DNA from: Cytobacillus firmus
GTDB lineage: Bacteria > Bacillota > Bacilli > Bacillales > Cytobacillaceae
Assembly (NCBI RefSeq): GCF_023715565.1
Contig: NZ_JAMBOJ010000011.1
Location: forward strand, 31,034-95,033
DNA: 64,000 nt
Direction of reading: 5' to 3'
Shown here piece by piece: positions 16,759 to 24,900 of the stretch. A model generated the notes under the pieces. The model searched no databases and was not told the origin of the DNA. It saw only the letters and a program-made list of their open reading frames with translations. Numbering within the stretch: the stretch's first letter is position 1; each line of letters begins with the position of its first letter. The translations under genes and the position numbers were made by a program.

Positions 16759-17022
16759 ATGAGGGTAGTAATCCAAATCATACTGAATATTGAAGGGAAC
16801 AGAGGTTTAAGAAATGGAGAGTTTTTTGTCCCGGACCGAGAGTTTAAGAATGATTCTAACTTTGCTGTTTCAGTTGTGGCCTATGAATGGATCCAGCAGC
16901 AATGGAGAGAAACCGGATGCAGGGATATGGTTATTGAAAAGGTTACTTGGAACGTGGAAAATGATATTACTGAAGATGTAAAAAAGATTAAGCCAATAGT
17001 AATGGACGATTTACCCTTTTGA
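16759..17022 (+). CDS. Small phage protein with an SSB-tail-like C-terminus
   Basis: 87 residues, ATG 16759 after AAGGAAG. A compact alpha/beta protein (VVIQIILNIEG, FFVPDREFKNDSNFAVSVVA, EWIQQQWRETGCRDMVIEKV) ending KPIVMDDLPF. The last five residues, DDLPF, equal the acidic tip of Bacillus SSB (DDDLPF) that docks RecO, RecQ, PriA, RecG and others. No OB fold is visible, so this is not an SSB; it may compete for SSB partners. It is read against the lytic operon and has its own terminator, so it is probably expressed in the lysogen. Confidence 0.75.
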   Translation: MRVVIQIILNIEGNRGLRNGEFFVPDREFKNDSNFAVSVVAYEWIQQQWRETGCRDMVIEKVTWNVENDITEDVKKIKPIVMDDLPF

Positions 17023-17039
17023 AGACCAAAATTAAATAA

Positions 17040-17073
17040 AAGCCCTCTTCTTTAGTAAGAAGGGGCATTTTTT
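17040..17073 (+). terminator. Terminator of the DDLPF gene
   Basis: GCCCTCTTCTTTAGTAAGAAGGGGC hairpin followed by a T run on the plus strand. Confidence 0.7.
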
Positions 17074-17387
17074 CAAAAAACCGATGCAATAGTAATTAAT
17101 GAACTTGCTGTTCCTAAAATTCCATTCAAAAACTTTATCATTTGTTTCCCTGTGATCTTATCATCTTTTTCAGTAGCTAATTTTAATTGTTGTGCAAAAA
17201 ATTCCGCTTGTTCTCTTTTTTGGTCGTCTTTTATCTCAGAGATTTTAGTAGCAAGTTCGTTGAATGCATTATCCAATTCTCCTGAATTTACTACTTTAGA
17301 TTGCTGTACATTCTCGGATTGGATAACTGTATTATCACCAAAATTATTTCCAAAAAAATCTCCCATTTTTTTGCTTTGGTCCGTCAT
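17073..17387 (-). CDS. Small coiled-coil protein with a C-terminal hydrophobic segment
   Basis: 104 residues: a Gly/Asn-rich start (MGDFFGNNFGDNTVIQSENV), a charged helix (ELATKISEIKDDQKREQAEF), and a hydrophobic tail (IKFLNGILGTASSLITIASV). The layout (soluble sensor-like part, coiled coil, membrane-active tail) is like that of small conflict-system effectors, but I recognise no family. Last gene of a three-gene minus-strand set with 17498-17869 and 17888-18889. Confidence 0.65.
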   Translation of the reverse strand: MTDQSKKMGDFFGNNFGDNTVIQSENVQQSKVVNSGELDNAFNELATKISEIKDDQKREQAEFFAQQLKLATEKDDKITGKQMIKFLNGILGTASSLITIASVF

Positions 17388-17497
17388 GATATCTCCCTTG
17401 TGTTCGTAATTAATATTAATTGATAAGTTTTCAATGTTTACCTTGGCTTCAAAAAGGTCCGCTAGAGTTGTACCTCTAGATCCAAGTAGCGATTGAT

Positions 17498-17869
17498 TTA
17501 AACTAATGCTAGGTTTCTTGCTAACGGATTTAAATTCCGCTTTTTTTTTACATATTGTTTATATTCGGGTAAAAAGTCAAAAGCTACCCATATTCTTTCG
17601 GGGTTAGGTATATATTCAACTCCACATATGTGGCATATTCTTTTTTCATTAGATAATTCATGAGGAGACTCTACCGCGAAATCGCTATCACCTTCAGGAC
17701 ATTCCACTTCAAAGGTAACTCTGAGCTTTTGTCCAACTAATTGTATAAGATATTCAGTAACGGCTTTTAAGTCATGTATACCAGATCGGTTACATATATA
17801 ACGGGGTGAAAAATGACTTTTGTTTTCTAGAGCCATTTCCTCTAATATTTCATCAATTATAAATAGCAC
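17498..17869 (-). CDS. Uncharacterised winged-helix plus zinc-knuckle-like protein
   Basis: 123 residues. The N-terminal 60 look like a winged helix (DEILEEMALENKSHFSPRYI, CNRSGIHDLKAVTEYLIQLV), then a CxxC pair in RICHICGVEYIPNP with a second Cys in EVECPEG that could complete a metal site, then a basic tail. It starts 18 bp after the 333-residue gene, implying an operon. Function unknown; the modules suggest a nucleic-acid or partner-binding adaptor. Confidence 0.65.
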   Translation of the reverse strand: MLFIIDEILEEMALENKSHFSPRYICNRSGIHDLKAVTEYLIQLVGQKLRVTFEVECPEGDSDFAVESPHELSNEKRICHICGVEYIPNPERIWVAFDFLPEYKQYVKKKRNLNPLARNLALV

Positions 17870-17887
17870 GGTGGGTCACCTCACTTT

Positions 17888-18889
17888 TTAAATATCTATG
17901 GCCAATTGTTCCTCAATATTCTCATGTTCTTCTTCTGGTAATACTTCGTAATTTTCATCTAAAAATTCATCAATGTCAACATCAGAAGGATATCTTATCT
18001 GGATTATTTGGTCTAAAACATATGAAATAACTTCTTCTCCCGCCTTTGATCTAATCCATAAACCTTCATCTGTAATAACATAAGAAATGCTATCCTCATA
18101 ACCAAAACTATACCTATAATTAAAAACTAATGTTTTTTTCTTCATTGGTTGATTACTAAATTCTTGTTTATATTGTTCATCACTTTCTAAATCATCGATT
18201 TGGGTATGTGCTGTAACTTCTTTAGTAGCATAGGGACCCTCAATCATTTTATGTTTTGCTGCACGCAGTCTTGCTTGCAGTCTTTGAGCAAGATCATTAG
18301 CTTGCTCTTCAGTAAGCTTGGTAGCCTTTTCCCATACAATATCATTTGGATCAATATCCATTATTTCAATTACTGAATCTCTAAAGACCTTATTTTGCTC
18401 GTGACCGGCTCTTACTTCAACAGCAAATGGTGAAAAATGGATTATTACATATTCTACTATTTGAGGGCTTCGCGATACTATTTGAAAGTCTTCTAGGTAT
18501 CTTCTCGGTGTCCCGAGGAATGAAAACGCTAACACTAACTTCGTTCCAAGATCATGTGCACTTATTAATTTAGGTGTTTTATCTAAAGTAGGTCGGATCC
18601 CAGACGAAAAGATTGCTGGGGTATATTTATTACCCAACCTGGTTTTAAAGTAATCCTTATTATGCCAATCTGGTGAAATACCTTTCATAGCAATATTCAA
18701 ATTTACAGCAGTGCTTCCTGCAAATTTAAATTCATTAGCTAATTCCATTCCAGTTGGTGCATCCTGATCAGCAATTGCTGAGGCCATATCCTCAGTAGAA
18801 TTTAATTTAGTATTAATTCCTTTATTTCGAATTACTTTTTTTAATGCACCTGAAGGTACTTCCATAACCAATACATCTTTTAGCTGCAA
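17888..18889 (-). CDS. Uncharacterised 333-residue phage accessory protein
   Basis: First gene of a three-gene set. Soluble, no signal peptide. N-terminal half contains SPDWHNKDYFKTRLGNKYTP and LGTKLVLAFSFLGTPRRYLE; the middle is helical (EEQANDLAQRLQARLRAAKH); the C-terminal half has a strand-rich YRYSFGYEDSISYVITDEGL and an acidic end (EEEHENIEEQLAIDI). I recognise no catalytic motif or family. About 250 bp of noncoding DNA upstream gives room for its own promoter. Confidence 0.7.
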   Translation of the reverse strand: MQLKDVLVMEVPSGALKKVIRNKGINTKLNSTEDMASAIADQDAPTGMELANEFKFAGSTAVNLNIAMKGISPDWHNKDYFKTRLGNKYTPAIFSSGIRPTLDKTPKLISAHDLGTKLVLAFSFLGTPRRYLEDFQIVSRSPQIVEYVIIHFSPFAVEVRAGHEQNKVFRDSVIEIMDIDPNDIVWEKATKLTEEQANDLAQRLQARLRAAKHKMIEGPYATKEVTAHTQIDDLESDEQYKQEFSNQPMKKKTLVFNYRYSFGYEDSISYVITDEGLWIRSKAGEEVISYVLDQIIQIRYPSDVDIDEFLDENYEVLPEEEHENIEEQLAIDI

Positions 18890-19139
18890 TTAGAACCCTC
18901 CTTAACTAAGAAACATCTAAATTCGACATTATTCTATTTTACATAAACTGTCAATATTTTGTTTCTTTTAGATCAAGGATTATTTAGTTTTATATTCTTC
19001 TTAAAAGGTATTTTTCCTTCTAAATTATAGAATAAAAAATCTAGCTAGCTTTCTTTCAGACGAATATTGAATTCACAAATTAGACACAAGGACTTTTATC
19101 CTACTTAGATGAATTATTTAGCTGAAGGGAGGGAGTTTA
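18890..19139. other. Divergent intergenic region
   Basis: 250 bp of AT-rich DNA between two divergent accessory genes. It should contain both promoters; I see no confident boxes or repeats. Confidence 0.4.
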
Positions 19140-19334
19140 ATGGGGGATGTATATTGCTGTAACTGTGATAATGTCATAGAAGAGCATGATGAAGTTATTT
19201 TAAGTTCCATACTTTTAGGAGTTGTGTGCCATCGCATTTGCAATCTCTGGCATGAGCCTGCCATATTCGATAAAGGATTGTACTGGTATATGAGAGAAAA
19301 GCATCCAGATTACTTTTATTTTGTAGAACAATAA
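19140..19334 (+). CDS. Small Cys-rich (zinc-binding-like) phage protein
   Basis: 64 residues, GGGAGGGAG ribosome site just before ATG 19140. Cysteines in YCCNCDNVIEEHDEVIL and VVCHRICNLWHEP could bind zinc; aromatic C-terminus (YWYMREKHPDYFYFVEQ). Function unknown. Bounded by its own terminator. Confidence 0.7.
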   Translation: MGDVYCCNCDNVIEEHDEVILSSILLGVVCHRICNLWHEPAIFDKGLYWYMREKHPDYFYFVEQ

Positions 19335-19339
19335 GACGA

Positions 19340-19372
19340 GAGCCCCTCTCATCGTGAGAAGGGCTTTTTTAT
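19340..19372 (+). terminator. Moron terminator 1
   Basis: AGCCCCTCTCATCGTGAGAAGGGCT followed by TTTTTATT. Nearly the same hairpin recurs at 19918-19945 and, degenerate, at 20369-20398. Confidence 0.8.
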
Positions 19373-19455
19373 TACGAATAAAAAAATTACATAAAAGTGG
19401 GATATTTTTATTGTTTGGGGACAATTTAAGATTGTTTAAACATGGAGGTGAGTAA

Positions 19456-19934
19456 ATGAACAAATTATTGTAGCCCTGTTGTTTGTAAGTGTATGGTTTT
19501 TGCCACTTCATCCAAAAGCAGAATTTCAAGTCCCTACTTTAAAAGAAACTGATCAATGGAAAGTTGAGTTACTGGCACCATCAAAAGACAAAAAATTAGC
19601 ACAAGGTGAAAAGGGAAGATACGAGGTATATAGTCTAATAGTAACAAATAAAAATGAAAAGGCTCAGAATGTTAGTGTTCGCGGTTTTAGAAACGAACCA
19701 GGTACAAGTAAAATGTATGGTTTAGCGCCGCAAATGGAAAGTGATTCAATTAAAAAAGGACAAACCTTTAGTTTTAAAAATTTTCCTGTAAAAGCAGGAA
19801 CAGAAAAATTAGAGTTTATTATTATGTGGGAGGAGGAGCCCTATACCTATAAAGACGGAACCAAGGCTACTTCCGGAAGAGCATATAAAGAAACATTTGT
19901 CTTCACCCCAAATAAACGAGCCCCTCTCGATTGA
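19456..19934 (+). pseudogene. Secreted phage protein with an apparent frameshift after codon 3
   Basis: GGAGGTG and an ATG at 19456 give MNKLL then TAG. The long frame (from about 19464) encodes IIVALLFVSVWFLPLHPKAE, a signal peptide, then a ~145-residue secreted domain (EKGRYEVYSLIVTNKNEKAQ, FSFKNFPVKAGTEKLEFIIM). One extra A after ATGAACAAA would restore MNKIIVALLF. So the gene carries a 1-nt deletion, a sequencing error, or starts at a non-standard ATT. Domain unknown; immunoglobulin-like strand pattern. Confidence 0.65.
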
Positions 19935-19945
19935 GAAGGGCTTTT
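19918..19945 (+). terminator. Moron terminator 2
   Basis: AGCCCCTCTCGATTGAGAAGGGCT then TTTAAT; the stop codon of the secreted-protein gene lies within the hairpin. Confidence 0.75.
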
Positions 19946-20147
19946 AATATGGACTACCAAATAGTGAACTATCGTTTCCCTTTTTTTCTCTTTCTACCAT
20001 GGTCAAGAAGCCGACAATAAACCCAAACCATATATTCGAAGCAACTACCCCAACTCCAGCTGCACCTATATTGATTAAATACCAAACCAAAACGCTAAAG
20101 AACGTTGTAACTGCCAGACAAGTAACTGTATATAAAAGATTTAACAT
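19944..20147 (-). CDS. Small membrane protein with two hydrophobic segments
   Basis: 67 residues, ATG 20147 behind AAAGGAGG. Segments LLYTVTCLAVTTFFSVLVWY and VVASNIWFGFIVGFLTMV, then a charged polar tail. It is next to the lysis genes but separated from them by terminators, so it may be an accessory or a second holin-like protein; I cannot decide. Confidence 0.65.
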   Translation of the reverse strand: MLNLLYTVTCLAVTTFFSVLVWYLINIGAAGVGVVASNIWFGFIVGFLTMVEREKKGNDSSLFGSPY

Positions 20148-20216
20148 CTGTCATTCCTCCTTTATAAACAACTAATACGCTAAAAATAACACAAAGGGTT
20201 CTTGATTAAATTAGAT

Positions 20217-20239
20217 GTTCCAAAGTGGAACTTTTTTTG
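20217..20239 (+). terminator. Plus-strand terminator-like hairpin
   Basis: GTTCCAAAGTGGAAC then TTTTTTTG. Confidence 0.5.
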
Positions 20240-20245
20240 TTTATG

Positions 20246-20280
20246 CAAAAAAATAATGCCCCGGATTTTTCATCCAGGGC
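20246..20280 (-). terminator. Terminator of the late (lysis) operon
   Basis: GCCCTGGAT/ATCCGGGGC stem (20272-20280 with 20258-20266), then ATTATTTTTTT on the minus strand, about 120 bp past the amidase stop. Confidence 0.75.
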
Positions 20281-20399
20281 TGATTTTTCACTATCTTTTT
20301 AAACATTTTGTACCAAGTATTCCTGCCTACGATACCATCACTTAACAACGGCGGGCCTGATGTTCTATAATCCTTCTCGATTGAAAAGGGCTTTGTTTA

Positions 20400-21089
20400 T
20401 TATTTGACACGCAAGCGTTGACCAACATAAATGGTATAGTTTGCATCAAGGTTGTTCCAATCTTGGATCTGCTGGACTGTGCTTCCATAGGTTCTGCTTA
20501 ACGAATATACTGTATCTCCAGATACAACAGTGTGGTATACTGCTGAGCTCTTCTTAGGAAGATTAAAACTTTTCACAATCCCATTTACATGACCGCGAGC
20601 AAGGTTTTCAATAAAGGTGCTTGATTTTAACTTAGCTGCATCATTGGCATTATCTATAAAGCCATTTTCGGTCAAAATTGCTGGCATGCTTGTTTCCCTC
20701 AGAACATGGAAGTTCGCTTGCTTTTTACCACGATCATAAAAATCAACCAGCTTAATTATTTCAGCATGGATATTGTTTTGATATGTGGTTGTAGGAGTCC
20801 CAACTCCTGGATAAACATAATCTTCATATCCAGTTCCTCCGCCTGCATTAATGTGGACTGACAAGTAAAAATCAGCTGCCCATGCATTAGCAGCGTTAGT
20901 ACGCTCAGATAAGGAAACAGTCTGATCTCCAGTACGGCTCATCCGGATAGAAACATTATCATATTCTAGCGTCAAAATATCTTTTATACGTGTTGCAATT
21001 TGAAGTGTTAGATTTTTCTCCAGAAGTCCGTTTCCGACTGCACCTGGATCTGTTCCGCCATGTCCTGGATCGATAAATACTTTTACCAT
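20400..21089 (-). CDS. Phage endolysin: N-acetylmuramoyl-L-alanine amidase (Amidase_3) with LysM
   Basis: Cleaves the muramic acid-L-alanine bond at lysis. 229 residues: Amidase_3 domain (1-175) with zinc ligands in DPGHGG, E in GLLEKNLT and H in SVHINAGGG, and catalytic Glu in ILTENGFID; then one LysM wall-binding repeat (YHTVVSGDTVYSLSRTYGST to IYVGQRLRVK). Lies downstream of the holin on the late strand, with a hairpin between them. Confidence 0.95.
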   Translation of the reverse strand: MVKVFIDPGHGGTDPGAVGNGLLEKNLTLQIATRIKDILTLEYDNVSIRMSRTGDQTVSLSERTNAANAWAADFYLSVHINAGGGTGYEDYVYPGVGTPTTTYQNNIHAEIIKLVDFYDRGKKQANFHVLRETSMPAILTENGFIDNANDAAKLKSSTFIENLARGHVNGIVKSFNLPKKSSAVYHTVVSGDTVYSLSRTYGSTVQQIQDWNNLDANYTIYVGQRLRVK

Positions 21090-21189
21090 ATTTAATCACC
21101 TCTAATATTATTTTTATACCCGTTTAAATTTAACTGCTTGTACTCCTGTCCTTCATTCCTACATAACAATCACCCCCTTCAAGGCATAA

Positions 21190-21212
21190 GAAAAGCCACC
21201 CCGGAGGGCAGC
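21190..21212 (-). terminator. Hairpin between holin and endolysin
   Basis: GCTGCCCTCCGGGGTGGC followed by TTTTC on the minus strand; possible partial terminator. Confidence 0.5.
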
Positions 21213-21635
21213 TTATTTAACAAATTTGTCGTGATCATCTTTCAACTGAATAAACTTTTCTGATAAAAATTTCGGTAGCTTCACATCAAGCCTTCCAAGA
21301 TTCTCTATTAAACTAATGCCTTCTGTCCCAATTAAAAACATAAGCATCGCATAACGGATGAACTGTCCCTCATTTCCTAAAACAATATCTAGTTGTGTAG
21401 CAACGATCACTAAAGTAAACATTGCTCCTTTTTTCATTAAACCTTTAAAAGCATTTTTTGAAGAAACTTTATTTGTATAAAGCGCAGCAGTAATACCTGT
21501 CAAGTAATCCAACGACATCAAAATAACAAAAGCTATAAGTAGTTTATCGATTCCTCCAAGTAAATAGGCGATGGAAGAAATTCCACCGCCTGTGATAGCT
21601 ACCCATAAAGTATCTGTGTTATGTTTCATGTTCAA
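21213..21635 (-). CDS. Phage holin (holin_4_1/TcdE-Bhl family)
   Basis: Membrane pore former that times lysis. 140 residues with three to four hydrophobic segments: LWVAITGGGISSIAYLLGGI, LLIAFVILMSLDYLTGITAA, GAMFTLVIVATQLDIVLG, FIRYAMLMFLIGTEGISLIE, then a basic cytoplasmic tail. The DYLTG motif after the second segment is typical of this holin family. ATG 21635 follows AGGAGG. Confidence 0.92.
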   Translation of the reverse strand: MNMKHNTDTLWVAITGGGISSIAYLLGGIDKLLIAFVILMSLDYLTGITAALYTNKVSSKNAFKGLMKKGAMFTLVIVATQLDIVLGNEGQFIRYAMLMFLIGTEGISLIENLGRLDVKLPKFLSEKFIQLKDDHDKFVK

Positions 21636-21649
21636 TATTCCTCCTTAAT

Positions 21650-21688
21650 TAAATAAAAACACCTTTAGTAAGGCGTTATTTTTAGATT
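21650..21688 (-). terminator. Terminator-like hairpin upstream of the holin
   Basis: AACGCCTTACTAAAGGTGTT followed by TTTATTT on the minus strand. Confidence 0.5.
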
Positions 21689-21698
21689 TCCTATAAAA

Positions 21699-21944
21699 TT
21701 AACGTCTCCGTTGTTTGTTTGAACCTTTTCCTTCCTTCGACTCAATTAGCTTTCCTTCAAGTTCCTGGACTTTGTCGAGCAGTTCATTGTTCAGCTTTGC
21801 AGCATGATCAAGCCGGGCTTTTAAGATGATATTTTCATAATTAAGCCTGCCCATTTCACTTTGAACAAAAGGATCTATGTTAATTTGTTGGTTCTGTTGG
21901 AGATTCTGTTGGTTCTGTTGGGTTTGTTGGTTCGTCTGATTCAT
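21699..21944 (-). CDS. Small Gln/Asn-rich coiled-coil protein after the tail fibre
   Basis: 81 residues: a poly-Gln/Asn start (NQTNQQTQQNQQNLQQNQQ), then a helix (LKARLDHAAKLNNELLDKVQ) and a basic end (GSNKQRRR). Its first 65 bp overlap the end of the fibre gene in another frame; both frames read through tandem TTGGTTCTGT-type repeats, which produce Pro/Thr/Glu repeats in one and Gln repeats in the other. Position between tail and holin is that of XhlA-like or fibre-assembly proteins; no family recognised. Confidence 0.6.
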   Translation of the reverse strand: MNQTNQQTQQNQQNLQQNQQINIDPFVQSEMGRLNYENIILKARLDHAAKLNNELLDKVQELEGKLIESKEGKGSNKQRRR

Positions 21945-24900
21945 TTGGATTCATCCCTTCAATTATTGTTTTAAGTTCATTTATTTCTGTTTTTGCATCC
22001 ATCTGCATTGCATATAGTTCTTGAATACCTTTAAAGGATAGCGAGTTCATAGCATATCCATCAATGGCCTTTTGTGGTGTGACAATGTCAATGGAAGCTT
22101 CCTGATAAAGTATTCCAATCCGTTTCTGATCTACTCCCGGAACATCACCTTCTAAGTAATATCGCTTTATAGGAGTAGCAAGGATTTCTTGCAAGGCTGA
22201 TTTTGTATACAGTTCAATTTCGCTCTTTAGATTTTCATCAGAAGTATAAGTGGTTGAACGTACTTTCAAATCATTTGAAGGAATGTTTACAATCCCGCCT
22301 GATCCTGCTGAAAGGGTTAGTTCCCCGCCTGATATTTCGTTTCTGAGTGTGAAACCGTTGCTTCCCGCGCTCCCAAATCCCATGTATGCTGTTCTTGTGG
22401 TTCCACCATTTTTAAAATACTCCACATATACATGGTCACTTCCATAAAGCTGAAGCAAGTCACTGTTGTTTTCAATTCTAAGTGTGCCTTTAAAAACAAA
22501 ATCTCCTGAGTTCAGAATGTCGAACTTCATTCCGTTTGGAGAAGAAAGCAAAGTTCTGTACGCTGAAGGTGTATAAGATCCATCTTCTCTTATGTCAAGA
22601 AGTAGGCCTGTATGTTCTGGATCTGTCGAATTCTTTTTGCTTAATCCGATCCCTAGCCTGTCAGTGTAAATATACATAGGCCGTCCTGTTATATCTCCGT
22701 CTAATGAATCTTTAAGGCCAACAATATCAGTTGCAATAAGTCCTGCATCTATAATCGTGTTGGAGGGTTCGTATTTATATTCATAAGGTAAAAGGTTGCC
22801 CGGAACATTATATGCAATGAGATCTTCCCTTAAAGTTTTCTCTATCCCAGTTCCGACTTCGAGATTTAGCCTGCCAGATCTAAGAATTGTGGTTTTTACT
22901 TTTGCGGCATCTCCGGGAGTAAAATATTTGTTTTGATGAATAGCGCCATTATAAATAGTTGTACGTTCTGTTACAGCATCAGGATTATCCATAGTTTGGA
23001 TAGTTGCGCTTGTTCCGTACATGTAAATGTTCCCGCCGTAAAAAGAACCCGCTTGGATTGTTGGCGAATTTATAGATACCCCCGCTTCAAGTGTTCCGGC
23101 AAATTTAACATTTCCGTTTGCGTCGACAACAAACTGATCATTGATGTTCAAACCTTCCCAAGCTTTAAGGTTCTTAGCTTCAATGTCACCTTGAACAATT
23201 AAGTTCCCTCTAAGCCTGATTCTTACATCTGTTTCCCGGACATAAAGCTTAGTGCCTGATGTTGAAGTGTAAAAATAAACTTCCCAATATGCAGGCTTCT
23301 TTCCTGAATACGCATTTTCAGGGATCTTTCTGGAAAATTGGCATCGTGTTACGGTATTTGCCGGAACTGAAACAATGCTGCTTAATACAAAAGTATCAAG
23401 CCAAGAAGTTCCATCTTCAAAGTACACCCGGATAGTCATGTTTAAAGATGGTGCTGTTCCTGTATTTTGCGCATACAGAAGGAAGTCAAAGGCAACTTCA
23501 TCCCCATCATCAGGAACAGGCCTGTTATACTGTGCCGGATCAGTATCTTCCATAAGATAAATCCAGCTAGTTAAAGCGCTCCATTGATACCAAGTTTCAC
23601 TGTTCAATGTTACAGCTTTCATATAGCCATATTTCAATTCTTCAGCAGTAGAAATATTGGCCCCAAGCTGCGCCCTTACGTCAATTCTGGCTACATTCAA
23701 ATAGTCTGAAGTGATTTTATTAGCGCTTATATTTCCGATCTTGGCATTTGTTACAGCTAAATCAGCTATTTTGGCTGTGTCCACCGCTAAGTCGGCAATC
23801 TTCCCCCGGTTTACGGCAAGATCTTGTATATGTGCTGTACCAACCGCTAAGTTAGCAATGGCAGCTGATCCAACGGCAGCTTTCGCAATATCCGCTGAAT
23901 CAATGACAAGCTTGTTTGCTGATGAACGATCAATTTTATTATTTCCTACGGATCCTGTAGCAAGCTTTTCAGCTGTTACCATCAGATCAGCAAGATCTGA
24001 AGAACCAATGCGCGCTGTTGTTGCTGTTCTTTGGTCTGAGAAAGGCCCGGCTGTTCCGGCCCGGTTTACTCCCCGGACTTTTACATAATATTGCTGATTA
24101 GGCGCTCCTTCATAAGTGAAAATGCTTGCTGCAGTTCTGGCAACTAAGTTTGAAGAATCAGGCGTGAAATTTGGAACAGTTGAAACATACACTTCATATT
24201 CCTTCAAGTAGCTTCTAAGGTCAGCATCCCATTCAATAATCACTTTGGAGAAAGCCCCTGTCGCCTTCACAATCGGCTTGGCAGGCGTTATATCTGCAAA
24301 GTCTGTGTCATCTATAGGATCCTGAACACCATCCCAAACACCCTCTTTTCCATCAAGCTTACTCTCTACACGTTTCAGCCTGGAAGAAAGATCTGTGAAC
24401 ATCGGGAGGAAGTTGCCCAAAATGACTTCTGTGTTTTCAGGCTCCGCTAAATCGCGCCTAATTTCAATTACCCGCGCTTCAATCCTTAAAGCAGGAGTGA
24501 ACTCTTTATCAATCACAAAAACGGTATCACCCAGGCGAACTTTTTCATGAGAAAGGCCCGCTATATCTTCCAGATCCAAAACGGACATTTCATATGTTAC
24601 CCTGAGAGTATTAATAGTTTGGAGATAATCCCATGTTTTCTGTAGCAAAACTTCAGGATCTGTTTCCTCTCCATCCTCAAACACTCCAACCCTGTGCTTT
24701 TTTTGTCCTGTTTCTGGATCAATGCGCCCAAACCGTTCAAGAGCTTCGGGATCCCCAACCCATTCCTGGCCTGCCGGCTTGTCTACTGGATCAATACCTG
24801 AACCATTCCAGACTACATCAGCAAAAGTTATACGCCTGGTGAATCCACCTGATTCCGTTTCTTCCCCTTTTCCGCGCCCATATAGTGCTGTTTTGGGCTG

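Noticed and set aside
23700..23960. Tandem repeat in the fibre gene as a mobile or regulatory repeat
   Set aside because: It encodes the in-frame IADLAV-type helical repeat of the fibre and needs no other explanation.
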